DNA of 6,362 nucleotides, taken from contig DXDO01000150.1 in the NCBI GenBank assembly GCA_019115425.1, positions 1 through 6,362 of the forward strand, written 5' to 3'. Positions 5,646-6,362 of this stretch are shown piece by piece. The stretch comes from Candidatus Agathobaculum merdigallinarum. Lineage in GTDB: Bacteria; Bacillota; Clostridia; Oscillospirales; Butyricicoccaceae. Made by a program: the position numbers and the translations under genes. Below the pieces are notes generated by a model that saw only the letters and a list, made by a program, of their open reading frames with translations, made no database searches and was not told where the DNA came from. The stretch's first letter is position 1. The number at the start of each line of letters is the position of its first letter.

Positions 5646-5821
5646 ATAAAGAAATGAAGGTGTGGGCTGTTCAATACCGTCGGACAGGAAGGCTTATGCC
5701 AGCTGCATGATGCCCAATCCGATCGGCGCTCGGATATCTTTTATATTAGCACTGCTGCTTGCTTCCGTCAATATTTTTTGAAAATTTTGTAATATCCTCT
5801 TGCTCCATTTTATTATATTGC
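5646..5821. other. Intergenic AT-rich stretch, probable prophage/chromosome junction
   Basis: No gene with a ribosome binding site is visible in these 176 bases. They contain a weak 6-bp hairpin (ATCCGA 5717-5722 with TCGGAT 5730-5735) and a very AT-rich part (about 5760-5820). Since the phage operon ends on the left and eno begins on the right, the right attachment site should be here, but no second copy is available in the window to define it. No tRNA is seen. Confidence 0.4.
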
Positions 5822-5854
5822 AAAAGCCGCTCCCCTCAAAGGGAAGCGGCTTTT
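5822..5854 (-). terminator. Bidirectional terminator downstream of eno
   Basis: AAAAGCCGCT (5822-5831) pairs with AGCGGCTTTT (5845-5854); after one mismatch (5832/5844), CCC (5833-5835) pairs with GGG (5841-5843), around the loop TCAAA. A T-run follows on the + strand (5851-5856) and a TTTT on the minus strand. It lies 11 nt beyond the eno stop codon and is the natural eno terminator; it also blocks + strand read-through from the prophage into eno. Confidence 0.93.
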
Positions 5855-5865
5855 TTGTGCAATTC

Positions 5866-6362
5866 TTACTTGTTCTTCAGGTTGAAGAAAGCGTCCTTGC
5901 CGAGGTACTGTGCAACGTCCTCGCCCAGCTCTTCCTCGATGCGGAGCAGCTGGTTGTACTTCGCAACACGGTCGGTACGGCTCGGTGCACCGGTCTTGAT
6001 CTGGCCGGCGTTGAGCGCAACCGCGATGTCCGCGATGGTCGCGTCCTCAGTCTCGCCCGAACGGTGGGAAACAACAGCGGTGTAGCCCGCGCGGTTCGCC
6101 ATCTGGATCGCGTCCAGGGTCTCGGTCAGAGAGCCGATCTGGTTGACCTTGATCAGGATGGAGTTGGCAACGCCCATGTCGATGCCCTTCTTGAGGCGGG
6201 TGGTGTTGGTAACGAACAGATCGTCGCCGACCAGCTGGATCTTGTCGCCCAGAGCCTTGGTCAGCATCTCCCAGCCTTCCCAGTCCTCTTCAGCCATACC
6301 GTCCTCAAGGGAGATGATCGGATACTTCTCAGCGAAGGTCTTCCACATCTTAACCAGCTGCT
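5866..6362 (-). CDS. eno: Enolase (phosphopyruvate hydratase), C-terminal part
   Basis: Enolase interconverts 2-phosphoglycerate and phosphoenolpyruvate in glycolysis, in the cytoplasm. The visible 164 complete codons are the C-terminal end of a protein normally about 430 residues long; the frame is open to the window edge (reading QLVK before MWKTFAEKYP), so the start is missing. Family landmarks are all present in order: ISLEDG (metal-binding Glu/Asp), LVGDDLFVTN (metal-binding Asp), ILIKVNQIGSLTET (catalytic Lys), VVSHRSGETED (substrate-binding His/Ser/Arg) and IKTGAPSRTDR (active-site Lys and Arg). No key residue is lost. The gene is a chromosomal housekeeping gene convergent with the phage operon, and marks the host flank. 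Codons are strongly selected (for example AAC, GGC, CTG, CGC), as expected for a highly expressed gene. Confidence 0.98.
   Translation of the reverse strand, partial: QLVKMWKTFAEKYPIISLEDGMAEEDWEGWEMLTKALGDKIQLVGDDLFVTNTTRLKKGIDMGVANSILIKVNQIGSLTETLDAIQMANRAGYTAVVSHRSGETEDATIADIAVALNAGQIKTGAPSRTDRVAKYNQLLRIEEELGEDVAQYLGKDAFFNLKNK

Larger units (their letters stand above)
1..5650 (+). mobile_element. Prophage late (virion structure) region, right end
   Basis: Six co-directional genes in a typical capsid-to-tail order (portal, scaffold, major capsid, connector, nozzle-like, ejection-like) are packed with small gaps or overlaps and end in one strong terminator. The next gene is a chromosomal housekeeping gene (eno) in the opposite direction, so this looks like an integrated prophage seen at its late-gene end. 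There is no tape measure, major tail protein or sheath between connector and nozzle, which favours a short-tailed particle. Terminase, integrase, replication and lysis genes must lie to the left if the element is complete. The left boundary is outside the window; the right boundary is not proven and is placed here at the operon terminator. A defective prophage remnant cannot be excluded, although all reading frames seen are intact. Confidence 0.8.

Noticed and set aside
5759..6085. Plus-strand frame of about 108 codons opposite the eno 3' end.
   Set aside because: It runs through the eno terminator and antisense to eno, has no ribosome binding site, and is explained by the eno coding pattern.

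Overview
The window looks like the right end of a prophage integrated beside a housekeeping gene in a GC-rich member of the Firmicutes, probably a Clostridia/Oscillospirales-type gut bacterium. The reasons are strong AGGAGG ribosome binding sites, one TTG start, Rho-independent terminators with clean T-tracts, capsid, connector and ejection proteins of types I associate with clostridial short-tailed phages, and a typical bacterial enolase gene. The genus is an inference; nothing here fixes it.

Layout. Positions 1-5585 on the + strand are a late (virion structure) operon: the 3' end of a portal gene (1-228), a scaffold-like protein overlapping it (197-730), a 146-nt spacer with a GC-rich hairpin, the major capsid protein with a C-terminal Ig-like/chitobiase-type domain (877-1920), a head-tail connector/adaptor-like protein (2432-2800), a 606-residue tail nozzle-like protein (2800-4620) and a helical Ala/Gln-rich protein, probably an ejected internal virion protein (4638-5585). 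A strong hairpin terminator (5606-5645) closes the operon. No tape measure, tail tube or tail sheath gene separates connector and nozzle, which suits a short-tailed (podovirus-like) particle. Together these genes would encode portal, scaffold, shell, neck, nozzle and ejected proteins of one virion.

Interruption. Between capsid and connector the operon is broken by an AT-richer segment (about 48% GC by hand count over 2041-2400, against about 60-70% in sampled flanking lines). It carries a single minus-strand gene (2013-2297) for a 94-residue membrane-anchored protein whose C-terminus resembles the C-terminal domain of ribosomal protein L7/L12. It has its own terminator (1943-1969) and possibly its own promoter. 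The gene is framed by a 25-bp near-perfect inverted repeat (1978-2002 and 2385-2409, 23 of 25 positions complementary). This is the most unusual structure in the window: a moron-like cassette that may be, or have been, mobile or invertible.

Right flank. From 5646 to 5821 lies a short AT-rich stretch without a convincing gene, then a bidirectional terminator (5822-5854) and the 3' part of eno on the minus strand (5866-6362, running off the window). The prophage/chromosome junction probably falls between the two terminators, but the matching left end is outside the window.
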